Source of the DNA: Puffinus mauretanicus
Taxonomy: Eukaryota; Chordata; Aves; Procellariiformes; Procellariidae
Direction: 5' to 3'
NCBI GenBank assembly: GCA_023333565.1
Contig: JAJKFH010000948.1
Location: 992,001 to 1,056,000, forward strand
DNA: 64,000 nucleotides
Shown here: positions 38,593-50,900 of the stretch, piece after piece
Layout of the letters: every line of letters begins with the position of its first letter
How positions within the stretch are numbered: position 1 is the first letter of the stretch
The notes under the pieces: model-generated
What the model saw: only the letters and a program-made list of their open reading frames with translations
Told to the model about the DNA's origin: nothing
The model's database searches: none
Program-made: the position numbers and the translations under genes

Positions 38593-39188
38593 TGTCGTGG
38601 TTTAACCCCAGCTGGCAACTAAGCCCCACACAGCCGCTCGCTCACTCCACACCCCGGTGGGGTGGGGGAGAGAATCGGAAGGGTAAAAGTGAGAAAACTC
38701 ATGGGTTGAGATAAAGACAGTTTAATAGGGAAAGCAAAAGCCGCGCACGCAAGCAAAGCAAAACAAGGAATTCATTCACTACTTCCATCGGCAGGCAGGT
38801 GTTCAGCCATCTCCAGGAAAGCAGGGCTCCATCACGCATAACGGTTACTTGGGAAGACAAACGCCATCACCCCGAACGTCCCCCCCTTCCTTCTTCTTCC
38901 CCCAGCTTTATATGCTGAGTGTGACGTCCTATGGTATGGAATATCCCTTTGGTCAGTTGGGGTCAGCTGTCCCAGCTGTGTCCCCTCCCAACTTCTTGTG
39001 CACCCCCAGCCTCCTCGCTGGTGGGGTGGGATGAGAAGCAGAAGAGGCCTTGGCTCTGTGTAAGCACTGCTCAGCAGTGACTAAAACATCCCTGTGTTGT
39101 CAACACTGTTTTCAGCACAAATCCAAAACACAGCCCCATACTAGCTACTGTGAAGGAAATTAACTCTATCCCAGCCAAAACCAGCACA
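38593..39188 (-). mobile_element. Solo LTR (type B, copy 2) next to SEMA5A exon 2
   Basis: 596-bp element with the same ends as copy 1 and the same orientation. Flanks AAGGA (38588-38592) and GAGGA (39189-39193) form a 5-bp duplication with one mismatch. The TATA-type motif (CTTTATATGC near 38906) and ATTAAA (38721-38726, minus) are kept. Its 5' end is 117 bp from exon 2, and it points away from that exon, so an LTR transcript would run antisense into intron 1. It has a 6-bp insertion (ATGGGT near 38701) not present in copy 1. Confidence 0.92.
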
Positions 39189-39305
39189 GAGGACCACGCT
39201 GAGAAAACTTGCAGCTCCACAGTATCTGCAAATGTAATGTTGGCTACCTGATGTACTACAACTATGACATTTACAGTAACAGTTGTATTTCTTGATTGTT
39301 TTTAG

Positions 39306-39405
39306 AAATTGCCCCTTGGTTACATGTGTTCAGAGCAGAAGATGCTGTGGACTTCTCACAGTTAACATTTGACCCAGGACAAAAAGAGCTTATTGCTGGA
39401 GCAAG
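39306..39405 (+). CDS. SEMA5A: SEMA5A coding exon 2: residues 42-75, start of Sema domain
   Basis: A 100-nt exon that opens the Sema beta-propeller. It reads EIAPWLHVFRAEDAVDFSQL, then TFDPGQKELIAGA and the first two bases of an Arg codon. The segment AVDFSQLTFDPGQKEL is, from memory, near-identical in SEMA5A of other vertebrates, whereas SEMA5B has ARDFSQLALDPSGNQL; this makes SEMA5A the better call. The acceptor is GATTGTTTTTAG|AAATT and the donor GCAAG|GTGAGA, giving phase 1 on entry and phase 2 on exit. Residue 72 is Ala, where family members normally have Val before GAR. The exon lies only 117 bp from the right end of a solo LTR at 38593-39188. Confidence 0.95.
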
Positions 39406-40251
39406 GTGAGAAATCTACTTTCTTTTCATGTTGCATCAGACTGAATTTTGTTCTTTGTTGATAAGTAATATTGAGCCAAATTCTAACATCAGCTTGCTGT
39501 TATGTGATTCCCCTGCCTTCCAGACCCACTAAACTAAACATTATGTTTGTTTATTTCTTATTCCTGACCAAAGTTAAAAGATGAACTGCCTGGTATCAAG
39601 GATCCTGATAGCTTACACTGTTCTCAAGTTTAAGAGGACTGGCCTGGAGTACTTTCAAACTTTGGATGCATACAATAGAACAGGTGGATGCTGTATGACA
39701 ATGGGACAAAAGTTACCATAGCATAAAACTTACGCTGATTCCAAATTTGGCTACACAATACGGCTTTTTGTGCTTGGATGATTCTAATAATTATTCAGTA
39801 CAATGCCAGGAACAATCTGTTAAAGGCTGCAGAATTAAAGTCAGTGATAATGATAATTTTTGCACAGTAGGACAGTACTTGCAAGCTGTGATCAACAGTG
39901 ACACTGTCTTAGGTGTCAACATTGAAGCAGTGACAGTCCTTGAACACCATTTTTTCTTCTCTTAGCGTATGAAATATAGTAAAACGTTTTGGTTGGCAAA
40001 AAATTTTAACTAGCTAAACTTATTAGTTAAATCTGCCTTCTGAATATATTTTACTCTTGAATTAACGAAGTTCTAGTTACTTCATTTTTGTGTTAGATTT
40101 AGCATTGGGATATACTTCTGTTTCCCAATTTGTTTCTTAGTTGAAAATGAGGTTCAAAATACAGAGTCATAAAACGCACTGCGACAAATTTTTTTTTTCC
40201 ATGTGCCAATGGAAGTTGCTTAGCTACAAGGGCAAAACTTTCTGGGTGTGG

Positions 40252-40269
40252 AGAGATATATATATCTCT
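40252..40269. repeat. Perfect 18-bp AT-rich palindrome
   Basis: AGAGATATATATATCTCT reads the same on both strands. Probably simple-sequence in origin. Confidence 0.8.
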
Positions 40270-41007
40270 GGCCCACCTGAAGTGGGATATCCTGTGCACT
40301 CATGTTGATTTTTCTATTCTGTAAGCTGCCAAATGAAATGAGGCTGTCAGCTGGCGCTGTTCTGTAAAGACAGCCAGCGAAAGTCAGAACCTCTCCTCAG
40401 TCCCATGGAATTGTGCATTGGATGGATGCACACTATATAGATCTCAATAACTGATGAAAAAAATGATTTTTTTTCCCCCCTCCTCTCTTTTTTTTCTCCG
40501 CACTGTTCATCTGGTCTCCAAATCTCAGCAAAGAATACGCTTGTTTAAACTTGTGCTTTTGATGAAGTCTTTTGAATCACTATAGGATAAGCTTTGGATG
40601 ATTTTGTTGAATAGTTAGTGAGTACAAAAATATGCCAGCTTCCAATTCTGCCTTTTGCAAAAGACCCAATACATTAAAAGCAATAGGATTCATTTGGTTC
40701 CTCTATAAGTTAATGCTGCTTCAGAGCGTCATATCTCTTGTTCTGGCTAAAATTGCAAAATTAAATATATACCGTGTTTTTAAAAATCACAATAGAAATC
40801 TTTGTTTTCCCCAGTCCAGTATAGCTGGCTGTTATTTGTTCATAGAATTTATTGGATTTTTCCTTTCCTAATTCTGCATTTCCATTCTAAATTCTGAGCT
40901 TTTCCACAATGCTGTTGTGTTTGGCCATGGAGAATTCACTTTAGAATGACTGCACTTGCCAGCGGGTTTCACTAGTTGTACATATTATTGATATTAGTAT
41001 GTCTTTT

Positions 41008-41049
41008 CACTATACATTTTTCTCTTGAAGCACTATACATTTTCTCTTG
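41008..41049 (+). repeat. Short tandem duplication, 23-bp period
   Basis: CACTATACATTTTTCTCTTG is followed 23 bp later by the same string lacking one T. Confidence 0.8.
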
Positions 41050-43185
41050 TGCCAGACTATATGGTGAAAGTCATTGTATGTCATGGAGTCATAGATTCAT
41101 AGACTAGCAACCAGTTGTCAGGGTGCTGTAGTCCCAAAAATGCAAGTGTTGATCTTACTGATGATGCACCTTTTGCATGCAGTCCCCGCTACCATGTAGA
41201 ATGAATCCGTTCACTGTGAATATGATGTTGAGTTTTCTGCTCATTCACAGGAGTGGTGTTTGCAGCCTTTCATAGTCTCAACTGGCTGCACTGATGTTTT
41301 TTTTCTTAATGCACTGTTTGTAGTTACCTTTCACCCAGGGACACCTGAACAGAGCATTAATATTACCATACTTGTGCTATGGCCTGTGGATAAAATTTTA
41401 GTACAAGTTTCTTGCACATTTGCCTCACAGGATTCACATATCTGAAGAGCTGTTAGAAGAATTCATTTTCTGTCCTAAGCCACAAATGTGCTTTCATAAA
41501 GGCAGTGAAGAGAATGCACTGTTAATTCCTCCTCCCTGGTGAAATATCTTTTGATATACAGTTATTTCTCTTAGAATATTCCTACAATTTTTTATTATCT
41601 TCTTGTACTAACATTTCAGTACTGAAAAACTAATAACTATATGCAATGTAATTTCAGTAAGATCTGAACAGTTTCAGTAAGATCTCATCAGAGTTCAGAT
41701 TCACAGTTGTGAAAATGATAATTTATAGCCCTCTAACATGGTTTTCCTTTCTCTACCCAATCAGTGGTAGAGAAGGGAAATGTGCGATGTGGCACGTGGC
41801 AAAGCTACAAATAAACTTAGTTATTACTGTGTTTATACTTCCACGAGAATACTCCCATTATGATTTACTTGTCCAGCATCCAAACAAAACCCCGGGGTGA
41901 TGCTTGCACTTCTAGGCTTCTGCTTTAGTAAGGTGGTGTTCTTCTAAACCAGAGGAATGATTTTCACAGTCAGGAGCTGTGTCCTGGCTCAACTTAAGCT
42001 TATAATTGATTTTTTTCACCTTAGGGGAGTTTAGTGAACTCTTCCCCCAAATTTCTCTGTCTTAGAAACCAAAGAAAATAGTCTTGTGAAAATTTGACAC
42101 TATTGGAAATTCTTAAATCCCTTCTCCATCACTGATACTCGCTGCGGGTGATTCTCTTCCATTTTTGAAGTTCTACAGCCTCTAAAGAGGTTCATAACTT
42201 GTTTGTCTTAATAAGCAAGGCAGAGAACATCCCAGCTGGGATCCAGACTGGATTCCCGTTGGGAGCTGCCACTGTCATGCAGCTATGTAAAAAGACAGGT
42301 GTGATCCCATGATGCCTCAAAAACTGTCTGCCGTAGTGACAGAGAACTACTGATATTGTTGCATAAGGTCCTTGGGAGACTTTAAGCTGAAGTAGTGTGT
42401 ATTACTCTGTTTATATGTGCATAAACGAGGTTAACCAAAATTAGAGAGAGATGTAAGGAAGGGCTGCTAATAGGCAAATGAAGAAGGTTGGAATTGCAGT
42501 GCAGGAAAACAAAGGCCGAGCGTATGCGCAGCGCCTGCCCATAAATCCATCAGCTGGTACATCTAGGTAAGGAAATAGCTGTGTAAACCGCACAGTAGTG
42601 TTGGCAGAAAACCAAGTCAGTTGAAGTTGGCCATGGGTAATTTGTCAAGAAACAAGGAGTTTTGTCACATTTTACCAGCTGGAACAAAACAAGAACAGAA
42701 ATGTTTTTGAGATAGAGATCTCTAAATATATGAAAGGGACATTATTCTATAGTATTTGCCATAGCAGGCAGCGACCGGGAAGTTAATTACTAGTTCTATA
42801 TTGCTAAGATTAGTCGTCTTGTCCAGTTTGGGAAAAAAAGGTGGTCTTCTGATGTCTACGGGCATTCTGTAGTTGCTGTGCAAAAATAGTTGTTTTTTTT
42901 TTACAATTTTACCTGCCTTCCCCCCGCCCCCGCCTCCACAGGTTGTCTTCCAGTCCTCACGAGAAGTTGATATTGTATTTTGTTTTGCAAAATGTCCACT
43001 TCTCCTATAGGTGTTGAGTTGATTAATTCAGAGTCTCCTAGGCTTATTTCAGTTTCCTTACACCGTCTGCAGGGATCTATGAATGTTACTCCTCCAGTAG
43101 TAGCACACACCTTCGCTTTAATCATCCAATCCACCCTGGCACTGGTATTTCCCTTGTGCTGAGGGTTGCCTAAGATTTGGAGCCA

Positions 43186-43213
43186 CCCCCCCTTTCCCTC
43201 TCCCACCACCCCC
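43186..43213 (-). other. G-quadruplex-type motif on the minus strand
   Basis: Four C runs on the + strand (43186-43192, 43196-43198, 43202-43204, 43209-43213) give four G runs on the minus strand with loops of 3-4 nt. It fits the usual quadruplex pattern. Confidence 0.6.
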
Positions 43214-44902
43214 ATTAGGGAGAGAGGCTGCTGATCCCAATGAAGTTTGTTTTTGGCTCAGTCTGACTTATTTCTAGAGCGTGCACAGTCATGTTTCTCT
43301 GAATGCAACAGAAACAAGTAACGGCAGTCCGTTTTGTTGTTGGGGTGGCAGGGGTGGGGACAGGTAGGGGAAAAGGCAGAGGGAGAAATTTATCTTGCCC
43401 GACTTTGATCAAACAGCCTGAACTGAAGACAAGCGAAGATTACAGTTCAATTTATGAAGCCGAATTAAGGGAAGAAGAATGATTTTTATTATGGTTGCTG
43501 GGTTTTAAAATTTGCGTTTGAAGAATGTGACAGATTTTTCAATTGATCCAATGTCAATTGGATATAGATTTAATGTAAAAGGAACTTTTTTCTTAATAGG
43601 TATGTGCTGAATTGTATGAGTTTATACATTTATGTAAAATGGAAAAAAAAAAGAAAATAGATTAATGAGAAACACCCTACAGAGAAAATTCAGTATGGAT
43701 GTAAAACAGTTGTTAGTACATTACGAAGACTATTGGCTTTTGACACTAGGGCAATGTAGCTATGTTCCCATGAAACTATCTTTAAAATTTGCCCCAGGCA
43801 TTGTTCTTAGCATCACATATGACCTGGCAGATAAGAATAAATGAGTTCTCTTGCAATCTGAAACCTTTCAGGGAACTCATTTGTTTTCTTCAAAAAAACC
43901 CATACGGCAGGGCAGAATTTACTTTTATAATTAAGTGGCATCAGTGAAGGATTACTCTCAGGGCGTTAGTCAGTAAGCTCAAGGAAATGAGAGACTGCTT
44001 GTTTATTTTATTCTGATAAATCCTGATAAAATATTCAGATGAATTTTTTTATGTGTGTTATTTAGTGGACTGACTTAGCATCTAATCAAATATGATAATG
44101 ATGTCCGTATTTTGAAATGCCAGTAAGCATGGAGATTCATGGATTTCCCCAAGAACAACTTTGCCGCCCTTTCCTATGTGGAAGCGTTTTGCCATATGTC
44201 CTGCGGCGTTTTCTTTGTTTCTCTCTTGGAAAGGCCAATTGAGGGGGCAAAAGACCAGCTCAGGGGAAGGATACAGTGGTGCCTGAATTGCCCTGGCAAA
44301 TTGTGCATTGCCTTTTTTTCTTCTCGTTCCCTGACAATGCACTAAACACTTATCAGCTCTAGTGTTTATAAATCAAAAATTGTTAAAAGTGTTCCAGCCA
44401 TTTTGGTAAAACGAGAGTCAACTAGAAGTATGTCTCAAACCCAACAGGTTGCAGCAAAAATGTTGAGGTTCAAAATAATTAGTTACATTTCCATTTTAAT
44501 CCATTCTTTTTTCCCTTTTTTTCTTTTTTTTTTTTTTTTTTCCTTAATGGTTTTATTCAGACCATGCAAGAAGAATTATGTCAAAAGAAACTTGTTTGTT
44601 TAAAGGAAAAATTAAGTAATCCTCCTCTTCCCAAGCCTCTTGTGCTTGAAATTATGAACTGGTAGGAGCCTAGCTGGAGTTCATTCTTAAGAAGTGGTAA
44701 TTTATTTTTTAAAATTCAAGTTGGGTTAGTTCAGCTATACTTTAAAATTATATCGTTATTTATCAGAAATGGGTCTCAAAGCTGTTTAACTTTTTTTTTT
44801 TTAATTGGATAGTATATATTTAGACATATTTTACATTATTTTTTACACAGAGCACCCTAATAACAGAGGTTTTCTGCTGTATGTTCTCCTGCAAGTTAAT
44901 TA

Positions 44903-44935
44903 AACTTGCTTTGAGGATTATAACTTGCTTTGAGG
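44903..44935 (+). repeat. Tandem 14-bp direct repeat
   Basis: AACTTGCTTTGAGG occurs at 44903-44916 and again at 44922-44935, a 19-bp period. Confidence 0.85.
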
Positions 44936-47900
44936 TGGTTTATTGCCTCAGTCACTCCTTATCTCGCTGATGAAGGACTGTAACAGTATGCCTTTTCACT
45001 TAATTAGACGTGTGTTTGGGAACGTTAATTTGAACCATTACCACTACTTGCCATAATAACAGAAAGGCAAATTAAAGGATTCATTAACAGTGGTTTAAGA
45101 ATCTCTAATAAAGGAATAAATAACTGTACAGGTTTGCTTCTTGATGTTGTCTGCTCCCAGCAGGAGAATCTGATAGCTTCTTGTTAGTGAGATGCTCTGA
45201 GTGCTACATACTGGGAGAATATACAGGCACCAGGAATTAGTGCTATATTCTTTGAACATCCATCTGGGTTTTATTGCTCATTTAACACTTGGTTCAGGGT
45301 AATCAATGTCTGTCCTTCCACTGATTGATCTGATCTAATCTAAGGTATGGTTTAATGTTAAATCTAAAAGAAATTATCATTCTACTGCTGCAGAAAGAGG
45401 AAGGTCTTTCTCTCTCTACTACTTCTCTTTCTTACCTTGCTAATGGGCTCCTAAATATTTTTAAAAGCTAATGCTTCGTACCTCTCCTGCTCATGCCTTG
45501 TTCCACTACGCGATTTTCTCCTCCTTTGCACCAGCTCTGGTAATAGTCTTGTTGCAGAGTAACACTAGTCAATTCACTAACCCCACAAAAATTACTGATT
45601 TTCTTGTGCTGATTTAATGTCTTGCCATTTTAATTAGTGGAACTAACATAATGCATCATCAGAGCAGCCCTGGAGTTGACTCGGGGTAAGATGAAAAGAG
45701 GTAAATGGAACTTCTCTGGCAGAGAAGACTGCTATTTCAGTGCAAGTCATCTTTAGAAATTACATCAAATGAATGGTGTTCTGAAGGTACCTGTCTTTAA
45801 TTGAAGTCATGACACGCTCGATCTGTACTACTAGCAGTAGTACATGTCCTGCTGCACAATATGGCAACCTATGCCTTCTCCTGGTTCCTGGTTAGACTGT
45901 GTTCTCATGTCAGTTAGCTGCTCCTTTCTTCTGCAACGAATGTGAGTCCACACATACGTTTTCTGTCCAACATCGCCAGCAGTTTGGTCCTTGCTGAACT
46001 TGTCTACTTGTGTGTGCTTTTACGGCACTGAAATGCAGGACAGGGAGCTACCAGCTTGCCAGAGGCTGATAATCAGGATGTAGAAGTCCTAGAGAGGTAC
46101 TGCTTGGAGCAGCAGTCAGGTGTGTGAAAGACTTTCCCCTGCCTCTGAAACATTGGTGCCTTGCATGAGTTACTGCGACGCCCTCGTGGATGCACTTGAG
46201 TGGCTGCACTCGTGAGAGGGCTGCTCGGATGCTAGGTAGGCGTGTGAGTCTCAGTCCTCATTCCAAGAGTACAGTCAGAAAATTTATCAGTGCAATGATG
46301 CATACTGTGTACGTGACCTTCACCTCTCAAAATTTGATGGGAGCAAGATTGTGTTTTATACAGAGATGTGCTGACATCATGTGCTTGCCTTGGTATGCAT
46401 CCTGCTTCTGAATGTACAGCGAGCTTCCACTGAAGGGAAGGGCTTTGTTGGAAACTAACGGCTCTACCAGAGGACTATAGCATGATCACAGGAGGGAAAT
46501 TCAAGGCTGGCTTTGAAAATGTGTTTAGTATCTCCTTCCTTTAAGTACCTTTAGCATTAATGTGACCACTTACATAGTTTTTGATCATCTTGTTGTTGCA
46601 GTTTCTTTTCTTCATAAAATAATAAAATTTTTAAGAAGTCCAAACTTTGGCTACCTTAGACTCTTTACCTTTTCCCCCCACACCCCTCCCAAAAAAAACC
46701 GGCTCAAGCAAACTTTATGTGCCAAAGTTGATTACTGTAGGAAAGGAGGCTGCAAAAGATGTGAATTGTCTGAAATTTCTGTTTATGTAAGCCCATTCCC
46801 ATTATTGTTTTTTTTGAGGAGCTATAATAATAGCATTTAGATTTAATTTCAAATTAATCTTGAAAAGAAGCAGAAGATTAATGCGTTGAACAGTGAAATG
46901 GTAACAAGACCACATAGGATTTGCATGGCTGTTTATGCGGGTGGGTACTGTACAGTGTATGGCATATCTGCCAAAATGTAAAACTGGGAGCGTGTACCTT
47001 GAGATATGCGTTGCAACTTTAAAAAGTGTTAAAGATTTGGTCAGCCATGGTTATGAAGTACAGGGTTAATGTTTTGGTTGAGGTGATATTTTAGGATAAA
47101 GTTGAACCCAACAACAACTTACTGAATAAATAGATGAGTAAGCTCACAAACTTATCTGGACTAAAGCATAATGTTCAGAAAAGCCTTGGTCTGCATGCAT
47201 CAGAGGTGCTCAGGTGACAAATATTCTGAGGCTATCTCCAGCTGGGGAACTTGGGTGCTGTGCGTGAGAAGCAGGGGCCAACAGAAGAAGATGGTAATGC
47301 ATGTCTGAGATGACATGGCATGATGGGACTTCAGCTTTTCCTGGAGAAGCCTATGGCAAGAAATATGTAGAACTGATGCCTACCTGTTGTTGGACATCTG
47401 TGCAGGAGTCCTACGTTCTAGGATCTCTAGTCGCTGCTGGGGCTGTATGTGGAGCCACAGGGAAGTGAATGTAGTAAGATTTGCTAATCCTGAGGAGCAA
47501 CCGTCAGAGAAGGAAATCAGATTTTACAGGACCTTTGAGTGAATTTAATTTATAATGGGATTCTTTCCTAATTGACTCCAATAGTGGTTTTTCTTACTCT
47601 GTTTACCAAGCTCAGTGTCTCACTGGTCAGCCTATGATCACCTGAGCCTTCCTTTTTTCCCTTTTGAATGTTAATAAAACATGGTTAGTCTTCCATTCCT
47701 CAAGAATGCCTGTAATTTTAGAAATTATTAAAAAAGAGCAGTAAGAAGACCAAAAATCACTTCACCGTAATTTTTATGTTGAATTAGCATGACCTGCTAG
47801 TCTGAAAATATTTATATCTGTGCATATACTGTTTTCGCATCTTTAGCATTTATCGATAAGCTACTTATTTCATTATTCTCATTTTTTGAGACTTCTGTTT

Positions 47901-50900
47901 CCTGCAAAATGCAGACAAAAAATGACTTACTGACCATTCTGCTTTTCATTATTGTAATTTGACCATTTTCATATAATAGTTCAACTAGACCACTTTGGTT
48001 AGGTTTCTTTCATTTCCAATGCATCATCCTTAGCTTTTTCACATATTTTTCCTATCATATCTTAATATAACCAAATGAATTTTCTACAGCATAATTTTTT
48101 ATTTATATTGATTATCTCCTTTCTTCCTATTCTTATTTCTTTTTCTTTTTTTGTTTTATTTCCAATTGCTGATTTTACTGCCCTGCAGAACTAGAATTGG
48201 CTTTTACCCGAAACTTCCCCATCTTGATTGTGGAATGGTGACTTTTTGCTTAATAGTTGAATCTTACAGAGCTTATACTTTTCATTTTCGGTCTCAATAT
48301 TTTTTCCTTTCAGTAAATTGAATAAAATTTTCTTCTTTCATGTGAAATAGTTTCTTGAAAGAAGTGCACAGGATGGAATCTTTTACTGTTTTTTTTTCCA
48401 GGACATTTGGCAGCATGTCTGGTCATGCCTTGAGTTTCTGAGTTTGCTGCAACCACTATTTATTGATTCAGGCTTTCAGTTGCAGATGCATATGGGGGCT
48501 TGGGACGGGTTTTTTTTTTTGCTATGAGTTTTTTAAAAGCTTAATCTATAGTACGTTTTCCTAAGCTGTATGTGCCACCTTAACATTCTTCTAATTCACA
48601 TCTGTGTTTAATGCAACAGTATATATTGTTGTTGCGTTCACATTTTATAGCTTGCTGTTTCACAAAGAAAAGGGTAAAGTGCTGGATTTTACAGCCATTA
48701 CTGGCATGCTGTACTTTTGAATCTTTATGGGTTTTGAACTGATTTTTGACATGGACTTGCGTAGGAACATAGAGAAGATTAGTTTTATACTTTTATCTGT
48801 AGTCATACTGAATGTATTCACTGCCATAGATTGCAATACATTGTCGTCAAGGAGGTGACTGGAGCATGCTTTTCGTGGTGCTTCATTCAGTTCCCACTGG
48901 TACCAGTGGAAGTCTTTGCCATTGGGTTTGAGCAGGCTCTTGATTAACAGGTTTTAGTTATCATAGTTCAGCTAGAAAAGTTGAGTGCTGTGAATGTAAA
49001 GCAAAATGCCTATTGCCAGCTGGCTATCTGAAGGAATACAGGATGCTGCTTTTTCTCAGAGTTAGTTGTGTTTTCTTCTCATTACAGTGTCCTTCTGTTT
49101 GCAGATTTACATAACATATTTGCTTTTCTCATTCATTAAGCACTAAATGGAAACAAATTTACCAATTACCGCCAGTGTCAAATCAGTTTAATTCCAGCAT
49201 GTAAAGCTGTATTTGTCTTGCTTTTTTTACCACCATATTTGGACAGGAGACAGGCCTATGTGCTAAGAGGTCTGTATCTATGCTTCTGAAATGTACTTGG
49301 TCATTTTTATTTCACATCCTTTGTTGCTTTCAAAGCATAAATGCACTAGAATAAAGCTAAACAGAGGTTGAAAAAAGGGCAATCCAGGATATAATTTCCA
49401 TAACATATTGAAAAAAGTATTGTCACCTATCTCTTGAGCAGCGTAATGGTTTTGCACGTCATGAAAATTGGCATAGACTTTTTCTTTGGACTGTCAGATT
49501 TATTAATATCATATTTCCAGTGTGGGTTTTTTACTGTCACGCTTTTTTTTTCCCCAGATTTTTCTCATATATGTCCTTTTTGAATGAGTTCTGGCATGTT
49601 AGAGATGCATGCCTTAGAATGTTAAACAAATACGATAGGTATTTGTAGAGCTAAACGTAGTCCTGCAAGTTTTATTGAAGTGGGCACGTTTAGGTAGGAA
49701 TAGCTCTGGTTGCTCTCTGAGTGCTAGGTTGCCACTTGTCCTAGCATTATTTATGTAGTCACAGTCACTCTGTGCTGTCCATTTGCTCAGTTTATCTCTA
49801 TGGTGCTAAGGTGTAATGCTTTTACTATGTCTTGCCCATTGCTTTTCTTCTTATTCCATCTTATTTCTGCTGGCTTTATGAAACTGAAAATAGTATTTTA
49901 AGTGGTTATTGGCAGCCACAGGAAGTTGAAAAATGTATGCTAATTAGCTCTGGCTCTTGACTCATTCACAAGAATATAGACATTTTAGTCTCCCTAAACT
50001 TGCAGGGTCAATATTTCTAATTCCACACTGGTTATATCAATGAGTAGAGTGTTGTGCTCTACTGCCTAGGATACAAATCTCATTTTCTAGGAAAAAAAAC
50101 CCACAAAATTTTCAGCCTCTCTTTTTCTTCACGCTGACATTATGTTTATGTGTTTATTAATTTAGAATTTTTACAATTTGGGACAATAGCTTACTTTTTA
50201 ATAGGCCGAAATGATGTCAGGATGAAAGACCGTAAAAAGACATTAATAGTTTGATAATCTGTCTTAAAATGCCACATCAGTGATAAATCTTCAGTAGATG
50301 TCTCAAGATGAAGTACACATAGAAACTGACATGGCACTATGCTAAGTACTGACCCAAAAACTAAAAGTGTGAGACCAGACTGTCTGCTTATATATTCTGC
50401 AACAGAGATTACATTTATTTGTAGAGTGAGATGGGGCATTTATGTGCCACTCCTGTGAGTCTGATACCACTGAGTTAAGAAAACAGTTTGTACCTGATGA
50501 GGATGCAGTTCAATTTCTCTGGAAGAAAGGTGTTCTGCTTCTGTAAGTGGAAAAAAAGATTTGCAACAGCAGTGAAGTTGTAGGTTTCTTTAACTTTGAT
50601 ACCTGGAGTGAAAGAAGCACAATCAATGATGGTTGATGGAAGCTTATATGCAATGAGATGAGGAGCAGACTAAGTATTTATGTTCCCTGCTGTATATTTC
50701 TGAGCAAGACAGTTTGCAGATGTGAAGGTATTTTTTGTCCTTACAGAGACAGTGTAGATGGGTTAGAAGGACAAAGACTACGTGCATCACTTTCTGATGT
50801 TCCAGTGAAAGTCTTTCAAGTCAACTTACACGTAGCTTGTGGATGAAGCTTTGTGTAAACATTGTCCTGCAATGTACTGTTTTCTTTGTTTGCTCACTTC

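Larger units (their letters stand above)
16358..39305 (+). other. SEMA5A: SEMA5A intron 1 (22.9 kb, phase 1)
   Basis: Intron between the start-codon exon and the second coding exon, bounded by GTAAGG (16358) and TTTTTAG (ending 39305). It holds a CR1 relic, two solo LTRs of one family, an inverted partial copy of the CR1/LTR junction, low-complexity tracts and several inverted repeats, listed separately. Elsewhere (18396-19920, 20161-24530, 24781-30516, 30569-36801 and 36864-38592) I see AT-rich unique-looking sequence with homopolymer runs (for example A18 at 22225-22242) and no convincing exon or RNA gene. The 116-codon minus frame at 26648-26998 and the 148-codon minus frame at 31387-31833 match no family I recognise. 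Confidence 0.88.

Noticed and set aside
41083..41130. TCATAGATTCATAGAC string resembling the 3' end repeats of CR1
   Set aside because: Only one or two degenerate units and no CR1 body next to them.
42901..43215. 104-codon minus-strand frame
   Set aside because: Crosses the C-rich patch and has no domain that I recognise. A protein search across birds would be decisive.
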